From contig NZ_CP128540.1 in assembly GCF_021283545.2 (NCBI RefSeq), forward strand, positions 3,135,501 through 3,199,500: DNA of 64,000 bases, written 5' to 3'. Of the stretch, positions 41,363-49,784 are shown piece by piece; position 1 is the first letter of the stretch, and each line of letters opens with the position of its first letter. The stretch is from Pseudomonas alloputida (GTDB taxonomy: Bacteria; Pseudomonadota; Gammaproteobacteria; Pseudomonadales; Pseudomonadaceae). The notes under the pieces are model-generated. The model was not told the origin of the DNA. It was given only the letters and a program-made list of their open reading frames with translations, and did not search any database. A program made the translations under genes and the position numbers.

Positions 41363-42730
41363 TCAGCGCACGCCCTCGCCGGCCATGGCGTCGGCGGTGA
41401 ACACCGAGTCCTTGTAGGGCGGCACGATGCGGTACTGTTCGTTCTTGCCTGCGAACAGGTCACCGGCGAACCAGGCACCGGAGAGCAGGTCGTAGAAGCC
41501 GTTGGTCAAGGTCACCACGCCCGGCAGGTCAGGCAGCACCACCGGCGAGGTCCAGACCACCTTGGCCAACTGGTTGCGGGCGTCATAGCGCTCGCCCAGC
41601 ACGGCAGCCCAGGTGTCTTCGTCGAGGTAGTAGGTGCTACGCGGCATCACATGGCGCTGGCCATTCTTCAGCGTCGCCTCCACCACCCACACACGGTGCA
41701 GCTCCCAGCGGATGGCGTCGGGGTTCAGGTGATGGGGGGCCAGCAGCGCCTCGGCGTTGCTGGCGGTGAACACCTTGTTGGCGTTGTAGGGGATGTACAT
41801 CTCCTTCTTGCCCACCAGCTTCCACTCGAAGCGGTCGAGGCGACCGTTGAACACGTACAGCTCATCGAAGCTCATGACGCCGGCGGTGGCCGGGGTCGGT
41901 GTGTCGCAGCAGGCGTTGGGCAGGCGACGCACACGGCGCTGACCAGGCAGGTAGGTCCAGACAGCAGCTTTGTCGGCGTTGAGGTTCTCAAGGCCGGTAA
42001 TGGCCTCCCCGGCACGCAGGGGCGGGCCGTCGTTGGTCATGCGGATGGACCAGAACACACCCTTGTCGCCACTGCCACCCGGCAGGTACCAGGGCATCTG
42101 CAAATCGGCCCGCGAGTCATTGGTGAGCACGTGCTTGCCGTCGGCGGTGGTCAGGTACTGATTGAAGCTGGCGTGCCAGGACGCACCCCGCCAACGCAGC
42201 AGGTGATTCCACATGGCTTCCACGCCATTGGCCGGGATCGGGAACGGGATGCCGCCGGATGCGCCTTCGGGCATGGGGCCGGCGGGGCCGTCCACCAGCT
42301 TGCCGCTGGTGGCGTTGGCGAGGGTGGCGTCGTACACCGACTGCGGAGCGGCAGCGCTGCGGTGCGTCGGGAAGACGTCGAGACGATAGCTGTCCGGGTA
42401 CTTCTTCAACATGGCCTGGATGCCCGGCGTCAGCTTGTCGGCATACTGCGCCATGTTCTGCGCGGTGATGCTCAACAGCCGCTTGTCACTGGCGAACGGA
42501 TCGCCACGCTTGCCGCCTTCCTTGTAGGCCGGGTCGGCCTGGATGTAGCCACCGGTCCAGGCAGGAATGCTGCCATCCGCATTGCCGGCCCGCTCGCCAC
42601 CGAGCGGGGTCAGGCTGGTCTTGAGCATGGCCGCCTGCTCGGCGGGCACTGCGGCAACGGCGCCGTGGGCCAATAGCAGCGAGGCACTCAGGGCAGTGAG
42701 CAGGGAAACGACTTTATTATTGTGTTTCAT
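41363..42730 (-). CDS. DUF1329 outer-membrane/periplasmic protein
   Basis: 455 aa. The signal peptide is cut at about residue 26 (GAVAAVPA). The family strings ERAGNADGSIPAWTGGY and RVRRLPNACCDTP are clear. DUF1329 proteins are LolA/LolB-like in fold and co-occur with DUF1302; the pair is thought to handle hydrophobic substrates at the outer membrane (family knowledge). The next gene upstream, DUF1302, is interrupted here, so the partnership may be broken. Confidence 0.92.
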   Translation of the reverse strand: MKHNNKVVSLLTALSASLLLAHGAVAAVPAEQAAMLKTSLTPLGGERAGNADGSIPAWTGGYIQADPAYKEGGKRGDPFASDKRLLSITAQNMAQYADKLTPGIQAMLKKYPDSYRLDVFPTHRSAAAPQSVYDATLANATSGKLVDGPAGPMPEGASGGIPFPIPANGVEAMWNHLLRWRGASWHASFNQYLTTADGKHVLTNDSRADLQMPWYLPGGSGDKGVFWSIRMTNDGPPLRAGEAITGLENLNADKAAVWTYLPGQRRVRRLPNACCDTPTPATAGVMSFDELYVFNGRLDRFEWKLVGKKEMYIPYNANKVFTASNAEALLAPHHLNPDAIRWELHRVWVVEATLKNGQRHVMPRSTYYLDEDTWAAVLGERYDARNQLAKVVWTSPVVLPDLPGVVTLTNGFYDLLSGAWFAGDLFAGKNEQYRIVPPYKDSVFTADAMAGEGVR

Positions 42731-42744
42731 CGGGTGGTCCTCGG

Positions 42745-44415
42745 TCAGAAGGTGCGGCTGACAGTGAAGGCGATGAAGTCGCGGTCTTTGAGCGACTGTT
42801 CGAAGGTGTAGTGGTTATCGGCGTCGAGGAAGGTGTTCTCCGGGCCGTAGTAGTGCGTGTAGGTCAGGCCCAAACTCCAGGTGTTGAGGTAGTTGCCTTT
42901 CAGGCCGATGTTCAGGTCACCGCCATGATCGGTGCCAAAACCGGTGCCCAGCGCCATCGACGCGCCGTTGGTGTAGCTCGCGCCGATCGGCACCGACAGG
43001 TCCAGACCCGGTAAGATCTGCCGGTACATCGGCTCGAACACCAGGCGCAGGCTGGTGGCGTCACGGTCGGCGTTAGGGTCAACGGCATCGGCGTTCTTGC
43101 TCACGCTCATCACCCGGTTCCAGGCGATTTCGCCGAGGAAGCTCGACTCGGCAGCGATGAAGTTCGGCTCCAGGCTGGCAAGTCAGGAGACGTTGGCGTG
43201 CAGCGTGCGGCCGGTGGCATAAACCGGGTTATCGTCATTGTCGATCGCCTCGCCCACGGCCAACGCATGCTGGTTGGTCGAGGCCAACGGCTGGTTCCAG
43301 CGGGTTGACAACTCACCGGCGAGGTTGAAGTTGCCAACGGTGGTGGAGAAGCTCGCACCGAACGCCTCGATACCCTCGGGATACACCCAGTAGAACTCGC
43401 CGGCCTTGCCGCTGACCGGGTCGAGGTTGGCGAAGTTCGGGCGTACATTGAGTTGCGGCGACTTGTCGTGGAAACGGATGGCGTACAGGCCCCAGTCGAC
43501 CGTCTCGGTGCGCCAGCGCACCTGCATGCCGCCCTGCCCTGAGTCCTTGGCTTGCTTGTCGTTGCCGTGGAAGAACGCCAGAGGTTGGCCACTGGGGAAC
43601 ACCGGCGCGCCGACGAACATGCGCTCGGCGCCATCGCCAAAGAAGTCGTCTGTGGAGAAATAGCTACCCGCTGCAGGCAGGCGGTTGGCCTCCCACTCGA
43701 ACTGGTAGTAGGCCCCCACCGACACATCCGGCGTCAGTTGGAGTTGTCCGGAAATCTGCTGTACCGGACGGATCAGTTCCTTGAACTGCGTGTTGGGTAC
43801 CGACAGCCCCTTGACCACGTCCACCGGAGCCATGCCGCCAGCAATGCCGTTCATGCCAAAGAACAGGCTCTCGCCCCACTGCATGGCGTATTGACCCAAA
43901 CGGCCGGACAGCGGCATGTCGCCGATCTCGGTCTTGCCGAAGATAAAGGCGTCGAGCAGCTCGCCCTTGCGTCCATGCAGCTTGCGCGTGTCGTCGGTGA
44001 ACGCGTCGTAGTCGACCGAATAACTGTTGGCACGGCCAGGGTCGTTGTTGTCAGTCCCTTGGTTGTAGACATCGTCGTACCAGGCCGCGCCGCTGACCCG
44101 TGCGCCGACGTTGTTGTAAGTAATGTCCAGTTCCGACAGCAGGTCGAGGCGGTTGGAGATCAGGCCTTTGTCGAAGTTGCGGTCACCGTCGTCCAGGTTC
44201 AGCGCGGTCTGCCCTTCGGTGAGCTTGCTGCTCGCGTCCTGTGTACGCCAGGCGGCGCTGTATTTCAGCGTATTGTCCCAGCGCACCCGCAGGTCGGGGT
44301 TGCCGGTATCGAATTCGAAGGCCTGCGCCTGGCTTGCGGCCAGCGCGACAAGCGCCAGGCTGAGGGGCTTGAGCGCCGGTAACGGCCGTGCGAATGCACC
44401 TTTGCGAGTCAACAT
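42745..44415 (-). pseudogene. DUF1302 outer-membrane protein interrupted by an in-frame stop
   Basis: From MLTRKGAFAR (AGAGGA upstream) the frame codes a signal peptide (ends SQAQA) and a long beta-barrel protein with typical strings DTGNPDLRVRWDNTLKYS and GQYAMQWGESLFFGMNGIAGG. At codon 411 of 557 a TGA (43183-43185) interrupts it; reading on in the same frame gives ASLEPNFIAAESSFLGEIAW and a terminal Phe, all conserved. Family members have Trp (VSWLAS) at that position, so one G-to-A change explains the stop. No frameshift is present. Without readthrough or correction the barrel would lose its last 146 residues. Confidence 0.85.
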
Positions 44416-44501
44416 CGGGGTTTCCTCTTTGTTTTTATTGTGCGTCGGTGTTGGCATAGGGCCGGCGCGCCGACAAGGCAGGGCGTGCCGGGTACGGGGG
44501 G

Positions 44502-45626
44502 TCAGATCGGCTGCGCGGTGACCTCCAGCATGCGCTTGACCAGGCCGATGCGGTCGAAGGAAGGATCGCGCTGGATTTCCTTCACACCTGCCAGCAGGGA
44601 CATTTCGCTGATGAACTTGCAGCGCTCGAAACGCCGGCCCATGAAACGCTGCAATTGCGCGTCGAGGCTGCCACCCGCGGTGAGCTCCTCGGCGAGCACC
44701 ACGGCGTCCTCAATGGCCATGCCTGCCCCCTGCCCCAGGTGTGGCGTGGTGGCATGGGCGGCATCCCCGATCAGCAGCACTCGACCGCAGTACCAGGGTT
44801 CGTCGACAAACACCGCTTCAAGCGGCTTGTAAACGACCCCGGCGTTGTCGACGATCTGCTCGCGCAATTCGCCGATCAGCCCGCCGAAGCCGGCAAGCCG
44901 CTGGCGGAGGCCATCAGCCAAAGCGGCCGGTTCCATCCAGAGGTTGCCCGGCTCGTGGGAGGTGGTGAAGAGGTACATCAGGTCATCGGCCAGCGGAACC
45001 AGCCCCGCGTTGCCAGAGGGACCTTGGTAGTTGGCAAGGTGGTCGATACCTGCAGCACGCGGGAAGTTGTAGCGCCACACCGACTGCCCGGTGAAACGCG
45101 GCTGATAACGATCACCGAACAGCACGCTGCGCACTTTCGAGAACAACCCGTCGGCGCCGACCATCAGACCGTAGCGCCCCTGGCTGCCATCGGTGAACAG
45201 CACGTCCACTGCGCTGTCGTCTTGCTCGAAGCTTTCCACCGAGGTGCCCAGGCGCACCTGGGTGCCCAGTTCGATGGCAGTTTCGCTCAACACCTTGTGC
45301 AGGGCGCGGCGCGAGATACCCACATTGGCCGGATACTGCGGACCGGCCAGGCGCTGGCCTGGGATGCGCGCCAGTTGCTGCCCTTCGGTGGTATAGATGG
45401 CCACGTCCTCGAAGGCGTAGGCGGCATCAAGGTAGGCTTCGAGCAGGCCCAGCCGGTGCATCTCGCGCACCACATTGCTCTGTTGAATGATGCCGACACC
45501 GTAGACGGTCCACTCGGTTTTCAGCTCGACCAGATCGACGGCGATGCCCTTGCGGCGCAAGGCGATGGCGGCACACAGCCCGCCAATTCCGCCGCCCACG
45601 ATCAACACGTTGTTCACAGTATTCAT
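44502..45626 (-). CDS. FAD-dependent aromatic hydroxylase (PHBH fold)
   Basis: 374 aa from MNTVNNVLIV; GAGA lies 6 nt before this ATG. The class A flavoprotein monooxygenase motifs are intact: GGGIGGL at 11-17, DG motif in LMVGADGLFSKVR, and GD motif in VLLIGDAAHATTPHLGQGAG. It would hydroxylate an aromatic or heteroaromatic ring with NAD(P)H and O2. It is the first gene of the leftward operon, and its promoter carries a copy of the 43-bp composite element. It probably prepares the ring for the extradiol enzyme encoded upstream. Confidence 0.92.
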   Translation of the reverse strand: MNTVNNVLIVGGGIGGLCAAIALRRKGIAVDLVELKTEWTVYGVGIIQQSNVVREMHRLGLLEAYLDAAYAFEDVAIYTTEGQQLARIPGQRLAGPQYPANVGISRRALHKVLSETAIELGTQVRLGTSVESFEQDDSAVDVLFTDGSQGRYGLMVGADGLFSKVRSVLFGDRYQPRFTGQSVWRYNFPRAAGIDHLANYQGPSGNAGLVPLADDLMYLFTTSHEPGNLWMEPAALADGLRQRLAGFGGLIGELREQIVDNAGVVYKPLEAVFVDEPWYCGRVLLIGDAAHATTPHLGQGAGMAIEDAVVLAEELTAGGSLDAQLQRFMGRRFERCKFISEMSLLAGVKEIQRDPSFDRIGLVKRMLEVTAQPI

Positions 45627-45722
45627 GGCATGTCTCACGTTTTGTTCTTGTTGTGCGCCCCGTCATGCGGGGCGGCCGTTTCCTGTGCCTATGCACAGCT
45701 TCCCGCCTGCGCCGGTCCATGA

Positions 45723-45765
45723 CCAATCGCGTCGCGGGATGCGACCTATCGCGCGGCGCGATAGG
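45723..45765 (-). promoter_or_regulatory. 43-bp composite LysR operator, copy A (FAD monooxygenase operon)
   Basis: Read on the minus strand: palindrome CCTATCG-N7-CGATAGG (45745-45765), then TCGCAT, 9 bases, and CGATTGG (45723-45729). The T-N11-A rule holds inside the palindrome. The element ends 97 bp before the FAD monooxygenase ATG. Confidence 0.75.
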
Positions 45766-46113
45766 TCAGCGATCGAGCTGCTCAAGCGGCAATAGCAGCC
45801 AGCCGCCCGCTTCCTTGTGATCGAGTGCCTCCAAGGCTTCGCCTCGGCAGGGGCCGTGAACGCAAGTGCCGTCTTCGGGCGTGAAGCGCGCGCCGTGGGC
45901 GTAGCAGACGATCCACTGGCCATCGGCGCTCAAAAAGCGGTTCTTGCGGTACTCCAGGGGCACCATCAAATGCGGGCACAGGTTGCGGTAGACGCGTACC
46001 TGGCCCAGGTACCGAAGGGCGAACAGGCTGTCCGCGCCCCTGCCCTGTGGGTCGAAACCGCGCGCTTGACCCTCGCCCAGCTCATCGAGCCGGCACAGCT
46101 CCACCCACGCCAT
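45766..46113 (-). CDS. Stand-alone Rieske-type ferredoxin
   Basis: 115 aa, a single Rieske domain with ligands in NLCPHLMVP (C-x-H) and VCYAHGARF (C-x2-H). It is too short for an oxygenase subunit. It starts 3 bp after the extradiol-type dioxygenase stop, so the two are co-translated. No multi-component oxygenase with a missing ferredoxin is nearby. It could keep the dioxygenase iron reduced, as XylT does in other meta pathways, though XylT is of another fold (inference). Confidence 0.88.
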   Translation of the reverse strand: MAWVELCRLDELGEGQARGFDPQGRGADSLFALRYLGQVRVYRNLCPHLMVPLEYRKNRFLSADGQWIVCYAHGARFTPEDGTCVHGPCRGEALEALDHKEAGGWLLLPLEQLDR

Positions 46114-46116
46114 TTT

Positions 46117-47058
46117 TCAACCCTGCTTCGCAGGTGGGCCGCTGGGTGCCCATTTCTCCCGCGAGGCGAACAGGAACAGCTGCGAGTTGTCGGCCGACAT
46201 CGGCGCCTGACGCGCCGCCCATGCGTCATCGTGCTTGTCCATGTCGGCGTCGTACTCGATGTGGCAGCCCAGCGGGCTGTTGAAGTACCAGAACCAGTTG
46301 GAACCCAGCAGGTGTCGGCCCGGGCCCCAGAAGCTGGTCCAGCCCTGCTGCTGGAAACGCGTACCGGCCAGCAGGACCTCGGTGCCGCTGCCCATATGGA
46401 AGGTGAAGTGCTCGCAACCCTGCATGTGCGGTGGGGTCTGGATCATGAACAGGCAGTGGTGATCGTCCATGGCGGCGGTGCGCATGAACGGGCCGACGCC
46501 TATGAAGCTGTCGGTGGTGACGAAGCCCAGGCGATCGCGGTAGAACGCTTCGCCCTTGGCCGCATCGGGTACGAAGTACACCACGTGGGACAAGGTGCGC
46601 GGCAAGGCCGGCATGTCCGGGGCAATGCCCAGCTGGTTGATCGGGCGCTGCGGTGCGCTACCGGGGGCGTTGGTAAGGTCGGCCGGCGCGTCGAAGGGGC
46701 GACGGCAGGTCACCTGGAAGGCAATGGCAAAGCCCAGGTCGTCGAAGGTGTGCAACGCGCCGCTGGCGTCGCGCCGCACTTCGCGATCACGGCCCAGCTC
46801 GTCGGCGATGGCCGCCAGATCGGTGCTCGAAGCGACGCCGTAAACGGTCTCGCGCAGCGATGGGGTCGGCCCCAGCGCTGGCGGCAGGCCAGGGTCGTCG
46901 CCGCGGCGGATAATGATCGAGGTGCCGTCCAGCGCCTCGAAACGGCCACCGTCGCCGTCCAGTTGAACGGCATCAAGGCCATAGTCACGCAGGCAATCGG
47001 CACAGGCCTGGATATCGTCGACGCCAAACACCAGCGCGTCGAGACCAAGAATATTCAT
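46117..47058 (-). CDS. Extradiol-type dioxygenase, VOC superfamily
   Basis: 313 aa from MNILGLDAL; GGAG lies 8 nt before this ATG. Two VOC modules are present. The metal set His158 (LSHVVYF), His217 (CEHFTF) and Glu268 (CHIEYD) has the spacing of type I extradiol dioxygenases such as homoprotocatechuate 2,3-dioxygenase. The ring-fission role is therefore likely, but the substrate is unknown. It is transcribed divergently from the LysR gene, with a composite operator between them, and leads a two-gene unit with the Rieske ferredoxin. Confidence 0.85.
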   Translation of the reverse strand: MNILGLDALVFGVDDIQACADCLRDYGLDAVQLDGDGGRFEALDGTSIIIRRGDDPGLPPALGPTPSLRETVYGVASSTDLAAIADELGRDREVRRDASGALHTFDDLGFAIAFQVTCRRPFDAPADLTNAPGSAPQRPINQLGIAPDMPALPRTLSHVVYFVPDAAKGEAFYRDRLGFVTTDSFIGVGPFMRTAAMDDHHCLFMIQTPPHMQGCEHFTFHMGSGTEVLLAGTRFQQQGWTSFWGPGRHLLGSNWFWYFNSPLGCHIEYDADMDKHDDAWAARQAPMSADNSQLFLFASREKWAPSGPPAKQG

Positions 47059-47172
47059 GGCTACCACTCCATTGAAATTGTTATTCGGCGAGGCAGGTCA
47101 CCGGTAGTGGGTCGCGGCGGCACATCGGCCGTACGACTGGCGTGCAGGTTGCTCGGTGGCGGGGTGGCGTGA

Positions 47173-47215
47173 CCAATCGCGAGTCAGAATGCGAGGCATC
47201 GGCAATCGCGATACC
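47173..47215 (-). promoter_or_regulatory. 43-bp composite LysR operator, copy B (dioxygenase/LysR divergent promoter)
   Basis: Minus strand: GGTATCG-N7-CGATGCC (47195-47215), TCGCAT, 9 bases, CGATTGG (47173-47179), the same spacing as copies A and C. It lies 115 bp before the dioxygenase start. The 276-bp gap also holds two GGTATCG half-sites at 47249 and 47295 nearer to lysR. Confidence 0.8.
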
Positions 47216-47334
47216 TGGGCCAAAGCCCATGAGCTGTGGCGTTGGCTCGGTATCGTGGCTTGAAGGTCTTGACGTATCGGCAATGCAGCGGGAAGGTATC
47301 GCGAAAATAACTACAAGAACCGAGAGCTATCACC

Positions 47335-48273
47335 ATGCGCTTTCACCACCTGGACTTGAACCTGCTGGTTGCCCTGGACATCCTGCTCGAGGAGCAAAAC
47401 ATCACACGCGCCGCCGAGCGCCTGCACATGACTCAATCGGCTACCAGTGGGGTGCTGGGGCGTTTGCGAACGTTTTTCGAGGATGAGTTGCTGGTGCAGG
47501 TCGGCCGCAAGATGCAGCCCACTCCCTATGCTCTGGAACTGGCCAAGCCGGTACGCGAGGTGCTGCTGACCATTCGCGCCTCGATAACGGCCAAGCCGGT
47601 GTTCGATCCGGCCGCCAGCAAGCGACACTTCCGCCTGGTGGCCTCGGACTACCTGATCAGTGTGGTATTCGCTCAGGTCATCCAGAAAATCCATCAGGAG
47701 GCGCCGCAGATTACCTTCGAGATGATCGGCCCAGGCGACAGTAGCGCCGAATTGCTGATGCGCGGCGAGGTCGACATGATGATCGTGCCCGAGCGCTATC
47801 TCATCGAGGGCCATCCGGCGCAGCTGCTGTTCGAGGAAGATCATGTCTGCGTGGTGTGGCGCGACAACCCCGAGGTGGGCGAGCATCTGACACTTGAGCA
47901 GTACATGCAGATGGGCCACATCTCGGTAGGCTTTGGCCGCAACCGTCACTTGAGCATCGAGGACTGGTTCATGAACCAGTACGGCTTCAATCGGCGGCTG
48001 GAAGTCATCACCAACGACTTCAACACCCTGCCCCAGTTGTTGGTGGGCACCGTACGGGTCGCCACCATGCACCGCCGACTGGCCGAACTCTATGCCGGCT
48101 ACCTGCCGCTGCGCCTGTTGCCACCGCCAGTGAAGATCCCGGTTATGCGTGAATTCATGCTGTGGCACCGCAGCATGGACGGCGACCCCATGCACAGATG
48201 GCTTCGCGAGCGCATCAGCGATGTCATTCAGTGCGCCAGCACGCAGCCAGATGCTCTGCGCGCCACCGCCTGA
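47335..48273 (+). CDS. LysR-family regulator, NodD/NahR-like
   Basis: 312 aa. The helix-turn-helix region is NITRAAERLHMTQSATSGVLGRLR, and the start MRFHHLDLNLLVALD is typical of the NahR/NodD branch, which senses aromatic inducers. The effector domain follows (about 90-300). It is divergent from the dioxygenase gene. Three composite elements and one plain palindrome of LysR type lie in front of all catabolic units around it, so it is the obvious pathway regulator (inference). Confidence 0.92.
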   Translation: MRFHHLDLNLLVALDILLEEQNITRAAERLHMTQSATSGVLGRLRTFFEDELLVQVGRKMQPTPYALELAKPVREVLLTIRASITAKPVFDPAASKRHFRLVASDYLISVVFAQVIQKIHQEAPQITFEMIGPGDSSAELLMRGEVDMMIVPERYLIEGHPAQLLFEEDHVCVVWRDNPEVGEHLTLEQYMQMGHISVGFGRNRHLSIEDWFMNQYGFNRRLEVITNDFNTLPQLLVGTVRVATMHRRLAELYAGYLPLRLLPPPVKIPVMREFMLWHRSMDGDPMHRWLRERISDVIQCASTQPDALRATA

Positions 48274-48310
48274 GCGGCGGCCATCGCCCCAGACACCGCA
48301 ACGGTGCTGG

Positions 48311-48353
48311 GGCATCGCGTTTCGCGATACCTCGCATCCCTGATCACGATTGG
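48311..48353 (+). promoter_or_regulatory. 43-bp composite LysR operator, copy C (C-C hydrolase gene)
   Basis: Plus strand: GGCATCG-N7-CGATACC (48311-48331), TCGCAT, 9 bases, CGATTGG (48347-48353). Orientation and spacing relative to the gene match copies A and B; it ends 101 bp before the hydrolase ATG. Confidence 0.8.
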
Positions 48354-48454
48354 CCCCACCCTGCCCTGCCTGCGTACCTTGCCTTCAAACCGCGCCCTGC
48401 CTGCCTGTCGCTCAAGTGGGCGCCGGACTCCACGACCGCAGAAGGACAACAAGA

Positions 48455-49612
48455 ATGTTCCGTTACTTCCCCACCAATTACGTCTGGAACCTCTCGGTGG
48501 ATCTGGCCATCGAAATGGGTGCCCGCATGGGTGAAATCGAGGAAATGTGCGCACCGCTGCAGGAAGCCGCCAAACAGCCCGACGCCGCCGGCACCCAGGC
48601 CTTCCGGGAAATATGGTCGACCATGGCCGACAAGCTGTGCGGCTTGGCCGAAGAGGACGAAACCGCCGGCCGACGCTTGTCCGCCGGCGAAAAATACAAC
48701 CGCGCGGCCACCTATTACCTCACCTGCGAACGCTTGCAGGCCCACGGCGCGCCGGGTCGTGCAGCCTTGTATCAGCGCTTCCTCGACACCTTCGCCCGTG
48801 GCATCGATCTGGCCAAGGAGAACTGTGAGCGCGTAGAGATCCCGTATGAAGGCAAGCACCTCTCGGGACTGCTGGTGCGCGCAGAAGGCGTGAGTGGCCC
48901 GGCACCGCTGCTGGTGCAAGTCAACGGGCTGGATTCAACCAAGGAAATGAAATACCGCGTCGGCCTGCCTGCCTGGCTGGCCAGGCGAGGCGTGTCGTCG
49001 CTGATTGTCGACCAGCCCGGCACCGGCGAAGCGCTTCGCCTCCACGGCATGACGGCACGCCATGACAGCGAACACTGGGCCAGCCGCATAGTGGACTGGC
49101 TGGAAACCCGTGCTGATGTCGATGCCAGGCGCATCGGCCTGGAAGGCGTTTCCCTGGGCGGCTACTACTGTCCGCGCGCAGTGGCGTTCGAACCGCGCTT
49201 TGCTTGCGGCGTGGTGTGGGGCGCCAACCACGACTGGCGCGACGTGCAGAAGCGTCGCCTGGAGAAGGAAGGCAACTTCCCGGTGCCGCACTACTGGGCG
49301 CACGTGCAATGGGTCTGGGGGGCGAAGGACCTGGACGACTTCATGCGCATCGCCGAAAACGTACACCTCGACGGTGTCCTCGACCGTATCCACGTACCGT
49401 TCCTGGTCACCCACGGCGAGAAAGACTCGCAGATCCCGCTCAAATGGGCACACCGCACCTACGAGCAACTGGTCAACAGCCCGAAACGCGAACTGAAGAT
49501 TTTCACTGACCGTGAAGGTGGCGTGCAGCATTCGAGCTTCGATAACAGCATCAATGCCGGGCACTACATCGCCGACTGGATCGCCGAAACCCTTGGCGGC
49601 CACACGGCCTGA
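48455..49612 (+). CDS. Alpha/beta hydrolase, FrsA/2,6-dihydroxypseudooxynicotine-hydrolase-like
   Basis: 385 aa from MFRYFPTNYV, with AAGGA upstream. A helical N-terminal domain (1-125) precedes the alpha/beta core. The probable triad is Ser233 in GVSLGGY, Asp324 in HGEKDSQIP and His359 in GVQHSSFDN. This layout matches the FrsA-like family that includes the C-C bond hydrolase for dihydroxypseudooxynicotine. A vinylogous 1,5-diketone or acyl-ring cleavage would suit a meta pathway. It has its own composite operator. Confidence 0.85.
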   Translation: MFRYFPTNYVWNLSVDLAIEMGARMGEIEEMCAPLQEAAKQPDAAGTQAFREIWSTMADKLCGLAEEDETAGRRLSAGEKYNRAATYYLTCERLQAHGAPGRAALYQRFLDTFARGIDLAKENCERVEIPYEGKHLSGLLVRAEGVSGPAPLLVQVNGLDSTKEMKYRVGLPAWLARRGVSSLIVDQPGTGEALRLHGMTARHDSEHWASRIVDWLETRADVDARRIGLEGVSLGGYYCPRAVAFEPRFACGVVWGANHDWRDVQKRRLEKEGNFPVPHYWAHVQWVWGAKDLDDFMRIAENVHLDGVLDRIHVPFLVTHGEKDSQIPLKWAHRTYEQLVNSPKRELKIFTDREGGVQHSSFDNSINAGHYIADWIAETLGGHTA

Positions 49613-49682
49613 TCGGCGCTGCCGGCCCTGGCTTGGGCGGCGCCGATTGGCGCCGTTCTCGTTTCTGCGCCAGAGAGCGCCA

Positions 49683-49703
49683 GGTATCGATGCCATCGAT
49701 ACC
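49683..49703 (+). promoter_or_regulatory. LysR palindrome, copy D (amidohydrolase gene)
   Basis: GGTATCG-N7-CGATACC within a longer near-perfect palindrome (GCCAGG...CCTGGC ends). The TCGCAT and CGATTGG parts are not recognisable here. It ends 81 bp before the amidohydrolase ATG. Confidence 0.7.
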
Positions 49704-49784
49704 TGGCCATCAATAGCATCTGCTGGTGCCGGGCAGTCGCCACAGCCTAGCCTTGCACCACCCCCAAGATGAGAGAGCTCACCA

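Noticed and set aside
40610..42676. 688-codon open frame on the plus strand opposite the YCF48-like and DUF1329 genes
   Set aside because: It is antisense to two clear genes with signal peptides and family motifs; its composition (His, Gln, Gly rich) is typical of high-GC shadow frames.
45817..47172. 451-codon plus-strand frame
   Set aside because: Opposite the Rieske ferredoxin and VOC dioxygenase, both with complete metal motifs.
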